Source: Rhizoclosmatium globosum
Taxonomy: Eukaryota; Chytridiomycota; Chytridiomycetes; Chytridiales; Chytriomycetaceae
Reading direction: 5' to 3'
Assembly: GCA_002104985.1 (NCBI GenBank)
Contig: MCGO01000095.1
Coordinates: 1 to 64,000, forward strand
Length of the DNA stretch: 64,000 bases
Position numbers and translations under genes: made by a program. Each line of letters begins with the position of its first letter. Positions within the stretch are counted from its first letter, which is position 1. Below are positions 32,998 to 45,732 of this stretch, piece after piece. The notes beneath the pieces are model-generated. The model had not been told where the DNA came from. It did no database searches and saw only the letters and a list, made by a program, of their open reading frames with translations.

Positions 32998-33113
32998 TTT
33001 GGAGTTGTCTGGAATTGATTTGAGTGTTAATAGTTCTCTCTTATGAAAAGTGGATGTATTATTATACCTTTTGTTGGTTCTTTTTTTCTGTTCCACAAAA
33101 CAATCAACCAAAG

Positions 33114-34241
33114 ATGGGCATGAAGAAGAAGTCGCTCAAGAAGACTCTTTTGGCTTCATCAGCTTTCCAACCAAAACCTAAAATTGCAAAGAAAGGTGGG
33201 CCTGTTGTTGGTGAGTGTCGACTATAGGAAGGGATCATGGTCTAACTGAACTGCTTTCGGTCAACAGCTCAATCGAACGCTCCAAAGAAGCTAAAGAATA
33301 GGAACGTGAGAGTACCTTACTCGCACGATGAGACTATGCTACGTACGTGTTTCTGCCCTGATCATATGTAATCTCACTCTCAACCACACCGTCAACAATA
33401 CAGTTGTCGGAGAGGGAAACTTCAGCTTCTCAAACTCATTACTCTCAACAATATACGTTCAAGCTCCCGAGAATATGACTTCAACTTCGTATGATTCTGA
33501 AGAAGTTGTGCATGAAAAGTATCCCGACGCCAAATCGCATCTCACTCCGTTGATTGAGAGTGGCGTGAAAGTATTCCACGGAGTAGATGCACGCGACCTT
33601 GGGAAAACGAAGGCTTTGAAGGGGAAGACGTTTGATGTCATTGTATTCAACTTTCCACATGTCGGCTTAGGTATATATTCTGTACCTGTACCAACAGACA
33701 GCTTAATAATATAATTTGTAGGCATCAAGGATCAAGATCGTAATGTGATGGCGAATCAGGTTTGGCTTCCAATGATTCCTTCCATTGGACTAACTGCGAA
33801 CAGGACCTGATTTCTGGCTTCTTCGAAAGTGCTCTTAAATTCTTGAAGCCGTCGGGTGAAATTGTAAGCGAATCTCTTCTTGAAATATGTTCGATAACTG
33901 TATTACAGCATATTGCTCTCAAAAACTCTGTTCCATATACTCTTTGGAACATCAAAACGCTAGGAGCTAATCACGGTCTCAGTCTTCGAACGAAAACACC
34001 TTTTGTTCCGGAAACTATGTACCCGCTTTATGCCCACCGCCGAACAATTGGATTCGACGAACGATTGAGCACAGACGACAACGAAGATTTGAAAAGGGGT
34101 GCAGGAGATTTAGTCAATTGCTTCACTTTCGCGTTCTGGCGAAAGGAATACGCACAAAAGCAAGCAGAAAGTAAGCAGAAAAAGAAGAAGCCTGCACCCA
34201 CACCCAAAAAGGACGCTGAATACCAAAGTGATAGCGAATAA
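33114..34241 (+). CDS. BMT5: 25S rRNA (uridine-N3)-methyltransferase, BMT5-like (DUF2431)
   Basis: Nucleolar SAM-dependent rRNA methyltransferase. Six exons: 33114-33210, 33268-33342, 33404-33670, 33721-33758, 33804-33863 and 33909-34241. A basic N-terminus ([11 protein letters not shown]) precedes the SAM-binding [14 protein letters not shown]. Other family marks: [40 protein letters not shown], and [16 protein letters not shown]. The C-terminal tail is Lys-rich. All exons are in frame. Confidence 0.88.
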
Positions 34242-34388
34242 TAAACTTATCAACTTAAAAATATCGCATCCATTCCTCTTGATCTTATCTTGAAAGTCAT
34301 GCGGCCGGGAAATTCAGGAATCTGTTTTTTCAAAACCAACTCGAAACCGGATCTCCCCCCACCTCCACTCCATTCCCCTGAAACTACC

Positions 34389-34841
34389 ATGTCGGCCTTT
34401 GGAACAACATACAACCCCATGCAGTCATACACATGTTCCAATGGCATGAAACGCAAGGCATCTGATACATCTATCGAAGTAAGCAACCATTGATTATCGG
34501 TGGCTCGTTCAAAGCCACCCCGCCTTTCTTCGCTGCATATCTAACCCATCTGATAGACTGACCGACTGGCACCACCACACATGCGACACCTAAAACTCCA
34601 ACCACTTGTATTCACCAGTGTGCCGCAACCGCTTTCATTCACTGTCGACGCTGTATCAAGTTGTGTTGGATTTAGGGAGCAGCGGGTCCCTCAGCAGCAA
34701 TTGCAACAGCAAGAGTTTGATGATTTTGCAGGATATGATTCGGCGCCTTCTGTGGGGAAGATGGGGGTTGTGAAGGGTGTTAGCAATGAGGATCTTGGGA
34801 TTGATATGCTTTCGTTCTATGAGAGGGTTCATAACAATTGA
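34389..34841 (+). CDS. small Gln-rich protein of unknown function
   Basis: Two exons around an 82-bp intron (GTAAGC...TGATAG, ending near 34556). The spliced start MSAFGTTYNPMQSYTCSNGM leads to a basic KRKASDTSIE and ends GIDMLSFYERVHNN. A Gln tract (QQQLQQQ) sits mid-protein. No family recognised; possibly a regulatory protein. Confidence 0.5.
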
Positions 34842-35059
34842 TGGAGAGTATTTCTCTTTCAGGGTGGGTATTTATACACCGTTTTTAGTTCGCTGCTAGC
34901 ATTGGTATTGGCAATAAATGAGTCCATTATCATATTGTATGACCAGACCGCCGTCGGTAAATTGACGAAGAAACATTTAAATACAGTGAGGTTTATTGGA
35001 CAAACACAGTCCTTCCTAATGAACTTATACATAAAAGAGACTCTATAAAGTATGGTTTC

Positions 35060-36701
35060 TCAAGCTGAAACAAAAGCAGCGTCTTTGTTTTCAGTCTTCT
35101 CGTCAGGAACTGAAAGAGAGGCTTCGGTAGTGCTCAAGTTTCCAAGTGGACCCATGTACCACTTTCGCGCATCGACATAGTACCAAATCATGGACAAGAA
35201 CATTACGCCGACAGTAATTGGTCCGGCATAGTTCATGGTGTCTGTGGTGACTGGAACGGAAGGTGGCAAGACCAAGATGATTGACACAAATGCAGTCCAA
35301 ACAACAGCAATTACGTTGATAATCAAACCAAGTGTGGGTCCCATGTTGAATGGCCCTGGAACAAACTGAATAGACTTGCGAATGTGACAGTAGTAAATCT
35401 TGTACAGAATGGTGATGGAGTACGACCAATCCATAGCAACAGTCGCGAGCGAGAAGATGGCATTGACAGCAGTAGCGGAAGCCAAGTTCAAGAGACCCAT
35501 CAACATGGAAATGAAGATGATGATCCAGACAGAGTTAACAGGGACTTGGAGCTTGGCGTTCATCTTGGCAAAGAATCCAGAGAAGGGAAGACCACCGTCA
35601 CGAGCGAAAGCGAAAACCATGCGGGAGTTGGCTTGGAGAGCAGAGATACCGATAGTGTTGGTAACAAGAATGATGAGAATCAACAATACGATAGTTCCGT
35701 TCTTGCCGACGTTGTTGTAAAGAATCTCAACAGTGGACATTCCAGTTCCTCCTGGAAGAGCAATACCGTTGGAGCAGGCAACGAAAGCAATGTTGAGGAT
35801 AAGACCAAGGATTCCGGTTCCAGTCACGGCAGCGATGATGGAGACTGGACCTCGGATAGAAGCGCGGTGGGTTTCCTCGGCAATATGTCCAGTGGCATCA
35901 TAATCTGTCATGGTCCAGCAGACAGAGAGCAAACCAAACATGATAGCAAGAGCATTAGAGTTCCATCCGGTGGCGTCAGTGACAGAGAAGAAAATGTCGT
36001 TGATAGGAAGCTTCTGGGATTCTGGAACAGTGGCAAACAGGGCAACGATACAAGCAATAGCAGTACCAAAGTTGATGAAGACAAAGTACTTGGTCATGAC
36101 GGCCATGAACTTGGTAGAGGAGGTGTTGATGATTCCGTGCAAAACCAAGATGGCAACGTAGATTCCCACAATTGCACCTGGAGTAGCAACGTACGCTCCA
36201 TCAGTGATGAGGTAAGCGGTAGCAGCAACCATTCTTGCACAAGCAAAGTCAGTGGAAGCGAATCCGGCAATTTGACCAAGAGTGTTCAACCATCCAACAA
36301 CCCAGGCAACAATGGGAACCTGCTCCTTTGGAACAACAAACTTGGATGCGGTGTAAAGACCTCCGGAAATGGGGTAGGCAGAGATGATTTCGGCGATGGA
36401 AAGAGCAATACTCATACAGAAGATGGATCCCACAAGCCACGTCCACACCACAGAGGCGGGTCCGGCAGCCAACATGGGCGTATCGAAGGTCGATGGAATG
36501 GTGGCAGCAACTCCCATGATCGAGAAGGCAAAGGACAGGGTCGAGAGTGATCCGAACTCACGAAGGAATTCCTGTCTGTATCCCTGGATTGCTGCCAGTT
36601 AGCTTTCTCTCGTGGTTAGAATATACACGTACCAAACGGGCGAGGTCTTGCTCATCGCTGTTGATGGATGCAGCCTTGACTGACTCTTCTTTCTGTGGCA
36701 T
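35060..36701 (-). CDS. amino acid / GABA / choline permease (APC superfamily, UGA4-HNM1 type)
   Basis: Plasma or vacuolar membrane transporter with about 12 membrane segments. Exon 1 (36701-36633) encodes the polar N-terminus; exon 2 (36583-35060) begins GYRQEFLREFGSLSTLSFAF, a typical opening of this family. It continues SFAFSIMGVAATIPSTF, SIAEIISAYPISGGLY (the conserved E...P.sGG.Y in TM2), and later DYDATGHIAEETHRA and FAFARDGGLPFSGFF. The last residues are acidic and cytoplasmic. No frame problem. The substrate cannot be fixed from sequence. Confidence 0.9.
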
Positions 36702-36886
36702 TGTGGTGTGTTTTGGGGCAAATTGAAAGGGGGCAAGAGGAGGCAAAGAAGAAAAAATCTTGCCTTGACATTCCCCAAAACCTGTTTGTCAACCGATGTA
36801 AAAATAGGGCGACAAACTCATGGGCGATGAGCGATCAGAATCACAGAACAGCGAGAAGAATGTATTCTTCGGCTATCACACTTTTC

Positions 36887-37513
36887 CTACACATTCAACC
36901 AATCCTCAAGCTCTGAGGGATGGTTGAATCGTATCAAGTAGCGGTCTCCCTTCCAAACCGAGTCATCATCTATCATCTCATTCTTTGGCCATCCTTCTCT
37001 CAACCACGTTTCCCTCAACTTTCCTTTTTCATCTCCCTGATACTTGGAAGCGTACCACTGTCGAAGCATATGGCCAAAAATATTATCGTAATCCCACACT
37101 TGAACAGCTGTCCAAAATGTTTCTTGAATCTCTGTCCCCCAAAGCTTCTCTCCAGTCCAACACCTCCAAAATGTTCTCCAAAACAATCTCCACAATATAA
37201 TATATAGAGGGTATTTCAACTCAATGACAACATTGATTTGAGGAAGGAACACATCATGAACGTCTTTCCAAAAGCCATCAGTCACAAATCCGGTGACAGA
37301 ATGTTCCGCAGTGAACCTCAAGGCTTCTGCCGTAACTTCCGCCTTGTCTTTCAGGGTGAAGTTGGTGCCAGTAAAGTGGAAAGAGTCTTCCTCCAAGTGT
37401 GCGATCCCCAAACGCTGGCCGAGCATCCTTCCGAGTGTCGACTTGCCGCTTCCCGATAACCCAACGATTCGGATACGGGCTGGGTGTGGAAGGTCGGCCA
37501 GTGCAGGGATCAT
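36887..37513 (-). CDS. P-loop nucleoside/nucleotide kinase-like protein (adenylate-kinase related)
   Basis: Single exon, 208 residues, start at ATG 37511-37513. Walker A is RIVGLSGSGKSTLGRMLG near residue 15, followed by HLEEDSFHF and later VIELKYPLYIILWRLFWRTFWR. The layout matches small AAA-like/AK-family P-loop kinases such as bacterial FlaR/topology-modulation homologues. The C-terminal third (DRYLIRFNHPSELEDWL) is typical for the group. Substrate unknown. Confidence 0.7.
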   Translation of the reverse strand: MIPALADLPHPARIRIVGLSGSGKSTLGRMLGQRLGIAHLEEDSFHFTGTNFTLKDKAEVTAEALRFTAEHSVTGFVTDGFWKDVHDVFLPQINVVIELKYPLYIILWRLFWRTFWRCWTGEKLWGTEIQETFWTAVQVWDYDNIFGHMLRQWYASKYQGDEKGKLRETWLREGWPKNEMIDDDSVWKGDRYLIRFNHPSELEDWLNV

Positions 37514-37637
37514 GGTTTTTTGACAACAACTAACAAGCAGAGGTTGTGGCAAAGTCTGTTGACCACAAATGCAAATAATTAATATAGAAAGGGTATTATT
37601 GTGCAAATACTATAGTAAATAATGGAAATAAAGGTAT

Positions 37638-38147
37638 TCAACGGCTGTGTTTTGCAGAAGTTTGCGCCTCGTCGTATCGGTCTGCACCAATATTTTGCCT
37701 TTTGCGACTTTGTAGGAACGACTTTGCATCATTAATTAGATCGGCGATATTAACTGAAGATACTGAAGATGCTATTGTCTGTGGACTGATCGATTGTGAA
37801 GTGGGACTGGACTGGGTATGGCACAAGGCGGGCTCAGGTAACACTGTCGAGTGAGACCGTGATGCTCGTTGTGTTTTCGAAAGCTTGTCGTCCTCCGCTG
37901 GTTGCTCAACTTCAAAATCAGGTCCACTATGGGTTACGTCCCTGAGCCAAGACTTGACTCGGTCAAAGTTTTGGTAGGAAGGGTCGCACAAAACAGACGG
38001 TACTGTTGCCGCCTCACAGGATGGAGAAACTGGCGAAAGGGATGGAGTGGAAGACATTTGCGAAACAGTTGAACGCCTCAGCTGCCAGTTGGATCGTGGT
38101 TCTTGTGAGTCATCGATCCCCGATCCGTAAAAACCGAATCGCATCAT
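37638..38147 (-). CDS. Ser-rich protein of unknown function, related to its upstream neighbour
   Basis: Starts MMRFGFYGSGIDDSQEPRSN and ends near DLINDAKSFLQSRKRQNIGA. The tail motif (I/L-x5-AK-x-FL-x3-KR) recurs in the next gene upstream (IIAMLESAKAFLKTVKREAS). Low-complexity Ser/Pro/Gln body. No known domain. Confidence 0.5.
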   Translation of the reverse strand: MMRFGFYGSGIDDSQEPRSNWQLRRSTVSQMSSTPSLSPVSPSCEAATVPSVLCDPSYQNFDRVKSWLRDVTHSGPDFEVEQPAEDDKLSKTQRASRSHSTVLPEPALCHTQSSPTSQSISPQTIASSVSSVNIADLINDAKSFLQSRKRQNIGADRYDEAQTSAKHSR

Positions 38148-38234
38148 CGGGTACTTAAGTTCCCAATACACGTGAATGCTAAGGCCACACTTCTGTACAG
38201 TGGAAGTAAACAATTGCTTATGTACGTCCGAGGT

Positions 38235-38714
38235 TTATTCTAAAATATGTGTCCAATATTTAGCTCGTTTTCGCGAATGAAATACATCCTCTTCCGATTG
38301 AGACTCCACAGACGCCTCTCGTTTTACCGTTTTCAGAAACGCCTTCGCACTTTCCAACATGGCGATGATATCATTGCCCAAGACAGGTTGAACAATTGAT
38401 GAAGGGCGAACTTGAGAGCGTAGAGATGGTTTTGATGTGAGTAGATCAATTTGTTCTACCAAGTGTTCATCCAGTTGTGCGAGTGAAGGGGAATATGGCT
38501 CAGAGGACGGGGGCGGGCCAGCAGGGACTTGGGAGGACCATTGGAGAATGGAATCAAGCTTGGTATCAAAAGGTGGAGCAGGCGCCTCAGTTGCGGATGG
38601 GTTGGTAGGTGGCGGAGACGGGAGCGTCGTTGCTGGCTCGTTCTTGATAGTCTTTGTTTTACACACTGGACAAAGCGCGCAGGTGACCGGTGGAGAACTC
38701 GTTGGATCCGACAT
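38235..38714 (-). CDS. Pro/Ser-rich protein of unknown function
   Basis: 159 residues, start MSDPTSSPPVTCALCPVCKT. One CxxC pair near the N-terminus, a Pro-rich middle, then an amphipathic tail IIAMLESAKAFLKTVKREAS and a basic HSRKRAKYW. Tandem, same-strand, with a related tail in the gene at 37638. Function unknown. Confidence 0.5.
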   Translation of the reverse strand: MSDPTSSPPVTCALCPVCKTKTIKNEPATTLPSPPPTNPSATEAPAPPFDTKLDSILQWSSQVPAGPPPSSEPYSPSLAQLDEHLVEQIDLLTSKPSLRSQVRPSSIVQPVLGNDIIAMLESAKAFLKTVKREASVESQSEEDVFHSRKRAKYWTHILE

Positions 38715-38922
38715 GTGTTGAGTTGTTTCGTGAGCAAGTTCTTGTTCGTTTTTTCATTTCCGATCGTGTTGTTGCAGTTATCGAAATCGTAAAAAATTGG
38801 TCGCATCAGTCGGTATCACGAACGCCAATGAGATATCATTTGATGATGAATGAAAGAGAGGGTATCATATTATTCCATGGTTTATTAATATACACCTAAG
38901 TCTCTCCCACATATACCAACAT

Positions 38923-41900
38923 TTATCTGACCATCAGTCCCATATTTCCCCAAATCTTACCCAAGTCAACCACACCACGGGCATTCAAGTCGATATACAT
39001 TTGAATCGTTCTCAAAACTGGCTGCGATTCCTCCTGACTCTGACTTGTAAGCAAGTGCAGCACAGCTCGCTGAGTGTCACCTACAAACAAAGTTAGCTCG
39101 CTGAATAACGTAAAGACAGTTAACTCACTGATTCTCTTGTTCTTTTCATACTTCTTCACAACCGAATCTTGACTAAACAGAGATTTGTAGTACTGCAACT
39201 GAGTGAGAAGCATAGCATCCGTGTATTCTGGCTGAAGAATACCACGACACCCTGTTCTCTGGCACCGTTTTCCAAAAACAGCTACAGATCGAGTACGTGC
39301 ACCACATTCGCGTTCATCACAGATGGTGTAACCAATCATGAATTGACGAATGTGCTCACGAACAGCGACAAGAACTTGTTGATTCAAACTTCCCATTGGA
39401 ATTGGAGAGAAACATTCTGGATTCTCGCAATTCATTCCCGTCACGAAAGAAAGCTCGCCCGACTCAGAAGTCTGTATGACCAACGTCAGTCCTCGAATTC
39501 CAATCTGATTCAACGAACATACCACCAATTTAACCAAACCAGGAAACTCGAAGCATGCTGCACAAGTAGGACAGTGGATAGCAAGCTTTTCACATCGCTT
39601 AAATCTTTCTTCGTCGCTGATGGTAGACTCAAGAGTGTACATCTTTTCTTCCGCGATTTCAGATGTATCGATAGAAGTGTGAAATTTAGAAGCGTCTAGG
39701 CCTGTTATTACGCTGATGAGACAATGTACACGTTTATAGATAAAAATACTCACCAAGACAAGCAGCGATACGAGACTGATCTGTTCCATCAATTGGACTC
39801 AACAATCTCGCCAAAGGAGGAAGAACTTGGTTGGCCAAGTAGTACTGATAATCTGTTTTACATAGTTCAGACTAGTGATGGGTAAACCAATGAATGCACT
39901 CACCAACTTTGAACGACGTGTCAGCTTTCTTAAGTTCCTCAGGGTGTTGTGCACGACCCGCCAATCCATTTGATTCACCCGCAACAATCACGTAAGGAAC
40001 AGTGTCCCCAACACGAACAGGCATCCCCTTCTTCTTCATATTCAAAGCGACTTGAACATGTGGCTGGTTCTTAACGTCAGAGTACTCCTCAGGATTCTTG
40101 GTCAGACCCTAATAGTATACACCGTAAGCAAGAGACCAACAAGATACCAATCCGTTCGAAATTCCTCACCTTATTAATCACAAACTTCTCCACAGGCACA
40201 TCTCCATTCTTAACATCCTCACCCAACTTTGTCAAATACTCATGAATCTTGCTCAACATTTCATCACGTCCATCATCCGAGAAAATAGCACTCAACACAA
40301 ACCTATCGTAAATAAAATCAGTCAGCGAGAAACTCCATTAAACTAAAAGGCCAACTCAACTCAGAAGCATCATGCGACAAATTACACCAATCTCGACGAA
40401 CAACGTCCAATCCCTTCTTCTCCATATTCAAAGTCGTCTTTCCATCCTTCTCCTCCACAATCAACGCCGCATACTTTTTCTTCTTGAGCAAAAGCATTTT
40501 CTTGAAGATTCCATCAATCTCGATTTCAAGCAGACGGTACCGCTTATTGACTGCACGTTTGAACTCGTTTCCGCATTTAATAACGTCTTGCAACGTATCA
40601 GTGTTTGTGTGGATCATGATGGAATCCGTGTCTCCGTAAATGACTTCAAGTTTTTCAGCAGTGGCTAAATCGACAGTTGACTGCAAAATTTCACGACCAC
40701 GTTGAGTGACAAGCATAGCGAGGGGCTTCGCATAGAATCGGGAGTGCGTGAATCCAAGACATCCATACATGGAGTTCGCAGTCAACTTCAACGCTTGTTG
40801 ACGAATGTTCAACTACACAACACAATCAACATCAAAATCTGTCAACTAGAATCTACATTACCTCAGAATACTCCGCCTCAGATAGCTTTGGATTCTTCAT
40901 GAGCCCTTTAACAGCCCGACGACGTTCAACCAAAGTCGCCAACAGCTTTGGCAAGATTCCTTGCGCAACAGACGGGTCAGGTGGTTCCGGAACGGTTTCA
41001 TCATCCTAAACACTCAAAGTCAGTCACCACCAAGTTCCACAATAAAAACGCACCATATCAGGCGGCCTTTCAACCGTCGTAAAGCAAATATTGAATTCTT
41101 GGATAATCGACGGATACAACGAATTGAAATCAAGCATCAATACAAACTTTTCGTACAATCCCTTCTTGGGTTCAAGCACAAGACCTCCCGCATATGCTGG
41201 CTTACGTTTCGAAGACGCTGCAGCACGAGGAGCCTCGTTTCCATCATCTAAAAACGTTTGATACTTAAAAACCCCAACCTCAGAAGAGTGAAAAAAGTCA
41301 TACCATCATCATCCCTTTGAACATCCACAACTTGTCGATTCTGTCTCATAGTCTTATCAGGAACGATAAACTTCTTGTTATGAAACTCATGCAACAACAA
41401 GAACTCGTTACGATCAGCTCTAGACCCCGCCATAATCGTTCTCGCCCTGATCCAAAACACATTACACCTCCCTCTCACACTCAACAAAAAACCAAGCTTA
41501 CCACAAATTCCCCGCCAACCCAGTCAACTGCTTCGTCAACGGCAACACCTGCAGCTTCATCATCAAACTCGCACTCAACACACAATCCGTCTCGCAATGC
41601 TTCAAAAGCCACATGAGCTGTCCCGCGTCCCAAAACATTTTCGGGATCTTGTCAACGTCAAGGTCTTGTCGCACGATTTTGAGTTGCGTGAGAGACATGT
41701 TTGTGAGCGTGTAGGATTTGGCTTTTGTCACGTATTCTTTGGCGGACATGAAGGTGTCACAGAGGATTCGGCCGGATGCTACGGTACGTTCTTGGAAGGC
41801 TGTGTCGCCCATACCTCCGGCACCTGTTTGGAGTTTGGGCCATTTTGTTCGACGAAGGCGACCGATTTTGGACCAGGCGTCAACTTTGTTGGCTTTCAGA

Positions 41901-44656
41901 CGGTGTAGGAGAATATCAAGATCGACTCCGATAAAGTTGTGACCGACAATGATATCGGGATCACTCTTGTGGATAATGGCTGTTGTAAAATAGTGAGAAA
42001 CACATCTCTAGATCAATGCAATGAACTCACCAATCAAGTAATTCAGGAGCCCTTTCTCATTCGGCAGAATCTCAATCGACCTTCCGCTCTTTTTCGCATT
42101 TGAAACAAGCTCTTTCAATCCAAGTGGCATAGGAACGTCCGTCAAGGGCCGAATGACGGAATACGACAACGGAACGCTTGGTGGCGATGTACCGTCAATT
42201 GAAACTGAAAATCATGAGCAAACAAAACGACACAATATAATTCATACCATTATTATAAACCATAGCACACGCAACGACAATCTCATTTGAATTCTTTTGA
42301 TGGTTCATAACAGTCCGCAAACTGATACTCATAGCCACAAAGGGTGGCGGAACACGCAACCGTGGGTTCTGCAATTCTTCAATCTGAGAATCCGTCAACG
42401 GTCTCACATTCTTTGGGCTGTTGATGGTGAGTTCAAGCTTGGCCCAAGAAATCTGTATTCAAGTGAAGTGAGTGACAAAGGTCAGTGGTGAAGGGTGTTC
42501 TTACATTCTGCCGACTCAACACTGGATTCCGAATCTCCAACCAACAAGGTCCCATAATTTTACGTTTAATGATGAAATTTTCCAACGCGCTCGTATTTGT
42601 TCCGAAAATGTGACTGAAACAAACTCCCGTAGTGTCCGATGGAATAGGATGGTCTTTCAAAGTCGTTCAGCTTCACATATAATCCAACTCAAACACTCAC
42701 ACTTATACGAATACGCAACTTTCAAGTAATCACTCTCAACAGGAATACCAGGCAACTCAAACGCATATTTTCTCGACACTGGCCGCGATTTATGTTCCTT
42801 GACCCCAAATTTCGATCGCACATTATCAAATTCTTCATACACGTCCGCCATAGACACATCAATATCAGTATCCTGCCCACCAACACGCTTCTTCAACCGG
42901 GGAAGCACAAACAGAACTCGATCAATCCCGTTGACGGTGATACAACAACTGACAAACTTTTGTTCCGTCTTGTTGTAAACCTAAACGAAAAAATAAAAAC
43001 GTCAGCCTGTTTTTGAAAACCGGCGAACGAAAGACTCAATACCTTGGCAAATAGGTACACAATACCGTCCTTTTCAAACGCGTCAAACCAATACACAAAC
43101 ACTCTATCTTCTCCACCTTCCTCGAAAAAGTCCGCCGCGTTCATTGCTGAATTCAAAGCAACACTAGTACCAGAGGTCATCTGTTGAGATGCCGCATTCG
43201 TGTCTCCAACAGCCAAGGAATCCATAACGCTTGTCCAGCTCTTGCATCCAGCTGCGACCGCCTCGGGTTTCGTGGCAGGTGCAACGACAGGCTCAAACTT
43301 TGGAACGAATTTCGCGGAGGAAAGGACTTTGGATTTCGAGGTGGTTGTTTCGAGTTTGCGGATTGTGATTGTGGATGTTGGGGCTGGTTTTGGGGGTTCA
43401 GACGGTGATGCATCTGTTTCCATGGGAAGTGTTGCGGCGGAGGAAGTTGGAGGAGCGTCAGCGGTAGAGGCAGGTACATCTGGAATTGGGTCATCGGGAG
43501 CTTGAGTCATTTCAGTGTCTGATTCTGCTGGTGCCTGAGTTTCCTCCGGGTCAAATGAACCAAAGTCGTCCTGACCTGGCGCCATATCTTGGTCATCATC
43601 AGAGAGCTATACGGGTTGGGTCAGGAATGTGATAAAGAAACGAAAAAATAAATACATACCAGGTTGTCAAACGGATTCGCAAACACATCGTCACGTCGAG
43701 ATGTTTGAAAGTCGCCCACAATACCATCATACTTGAATTCAACCGCCTCGTGGCCACTTTCTTCAGAAAGAATGAATGCAGACTCATCTTCCTCCATTGT
43801 TTCAGCAGCAGTAGTCGCGTTGTTATCCATCTCCCCGAAAATATCGTTCAACAAGTCCTCCTCATTCACGACTGCAACTTCCTTCTTTTTCACGACGCGC
43901 GGTTTTGGTGCCTCATCAGCGTCCTTGGTTGTTGAAGTAGAAGAAGTAGCAGCGGCATGCTTAGCGGCCTGTTTGTTGAAGAAGGTTGAAACGCGAGCCT
44001 CCTTTGCCACGCGCTTAATCTTTTCCTTCTTCTTTTTGCGCTTTCCTGTTTGATTTAAGCAAAGATAAGAAGATGTACATAGAAGGAAGAGACAGGAAAG
44101 GCATCGTACCAAATCCGTCCTCTTCAGCCTCGCTCTCGTCCTCGTCGTCTCGTTCGTCATCGTCGTCGTTTCCATAGTCGTCGCCGTAGTCCGCGTAGCC
44201 CTTTCCGTCGTCGTCGACGACAAAGTCGTCTTCTTCGATTCGCTTTCGAATGTACTTTTGGTAGTCTTGTTCGGATACTTCGTCAAAGAGGGCCGTGTTT
44301 GACGAGTCGTCCTAGGAGTTAGTTCCTCGTTAGTTCCTAGCCGTGACGTGCCATTGACCCAGGGTTTAACTCAACACCTTCAAAATCTGCGACCGAGCCA
44401 GGCCGCCCTTCCGCGCCAGTTTGAGCAGTTCGAGTTTGTTGCGCCTCTTTTGCGCCTCGCTCTGTTTGAGAGTGCCGCCACTTCGCCGAGACCCGCGTTC
44501 GAGAAGCGCTGGTGCTTGGCCCTCGCCGAATGCGCAGAGATTGTCGTCATCGTCGTCAAAGTCCATTTGGTTGTTGGTTGGTTGGTTGGTTGGTTGTTGG
44601 TTGTTGTTTGGAGGTGACTTTTGAGATGCCTTGGAGAGGGACACACTTTCGGACAT
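38923..44656 (-). CDS. POL1: DNA polymerase alpha catalytic subunit
   Basis: Family B replicative polymerase of the primase complex. About 19 exons. The N-terminus has the primosome-type [19 protein letters not shown] and the alpha-specific [20 protein letters not shown], with a basic coiled segment after it. Core marks: [20 protein letters not shown], motif [21 protein letters not shown], motif [14 protein letters not shown], motif [13 protein letters not shown]-terminal Cys clusters: [10 protein letters not shown]...CENPECF, then [12 protein letters not shown]...[10 protein letters not shown] (zinc and iron-sulfur-type sites). A (CCAA)n-encoded QPTNQPTN tract lies near the start; MDFDDDDD about 30 codons on is an alternative start. 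Every exon junction I checked is in frame. Confidence 0.95.
44573..44600 (-). repeat. (CCAA)n microsatellite within the POL1 coding start
   Basis: Tandem GGTT on the plus strand encodes a QPTN repeat in the polymerase N-terminus. Four-base units shift frame when a single copy is gained or lost. Confidence 0.8.
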
Positions 44657-44766
44657 CACAAAAGAATGAATTGAAAGAGTAATAAGATGAAATACTTTAT
44701 TGCAATACATGTCATTGAATAGATACTAGAATAGATATATACAAGAATTCAGCAGTGGTGCCCTTC

Positions 44767-45489
44767 TTACTTGCCCTTGTTGTCTGGCATTGTCGAAACC
44801 ATAAAGTCGGGTGGTGGTGCGGACTCTCCTGCCAACGTCACATTCCCACTTTCAGCGTCTCCTCTCATTGGTGCACTCTTTGGAGCACTGCTCATCACTC
44901 CAGCCTCCAGTTTCCTGATTCCAGCTGATCTAGTACGAACAGTCCGCTTGACGCCTCTCTGCCGTGTCCACAACACCAACCCAACAGCAATCACAGCAAC
45001 AAGACATCCAATCACGATTCCTGCAATCATTCCAATGTTGGCGCTTCCAGAATCCGTCTGAAACACGATTTGGTTGCCACTGACGCCAGAGCCTGAATGC
45101 GAAGCAGAAGTTGTGATTGCTTTTGTAGTGACCACGGGATAGATTCCGGAACCAGGTGGCCACGCGTATCCTGTTTTATCACTTTGTTAGTTCGACGCGC
45201 TTGGACAATACTGCAGGACTCACCAGCAGGCCAGCCAGGAGGAACAGGCGAACCAGGTGGAAACTTGCCCGTGAAGCCGCCAGGAGGTTGCCATCCCGCA
45301 GGAGCACCAGCTGGTGGTGGTGGAGGCCATGGGTAACCTTTGAAGCAATTCAGTCAGATGCCTTGCTTCAACTTTAAAACACAAACCAGGTGGCCATCCA
45401 GCTGGAATCGGTGGCAAAGTCGTTGAGACTGTCACGTTTCCTGTCACGGCAGTTGCGACGGGAGAAAGCTGAGTTGGGTCTGCACTCAT
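44767..45489 (-). CDS. Pro/Gly-rich single-pass membrane protein
   Basis: Three exons (45489-45387, 45337-45224, 45170-44767). The outer part repeats PAGWPPG / YPWPPPPPAG / VPPGWPAGYAWPPGSGIYP, then a Ser/Thr-rich stalk, one membrane helix (IGMIAGIVIGCLVAVIAVGLVLW) with GxxxG spacing, and a basic cytoplasmic tail RQRGVKRTVRTRS. No classical cleavable signal is seen. It shares the PPGWPxxYxWPPG unit with the divergent gene at 45733. Function unknown; a wall-linked sensor is one possibility (inference). Confidence 0.65.
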
Positions 45490-45732
45490 TTGTGTTGTTT
45501 CAGTGTTTGAATGTTTTTTTTTGAGCTAGGAGCTGGAAATAGAGCAGCAGCAACTAAGCAACAAGCACGCAAAATTGTTTGAAATCAGAAAGGGTGCAAA
45601 CAAAACAGCCACTGTCTTGAGATAAGCGTGTCAAATAATTTAATTCCAAAAGCATAATATCACAGTCCGCTCTTCCCCCCTCCAACCTTAGCATTCCAAA
45701 CTAAACAAAAAAACTGTTTCCTAAAACGAAGC

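Noticed and set aside
35384..36550. A 388-codon open frame antisense to the permease
   Set aside because: It is hydrophilic Ser/Gly/Asn-rich sequence complementary to membrane-segment codons, with no family likeness.
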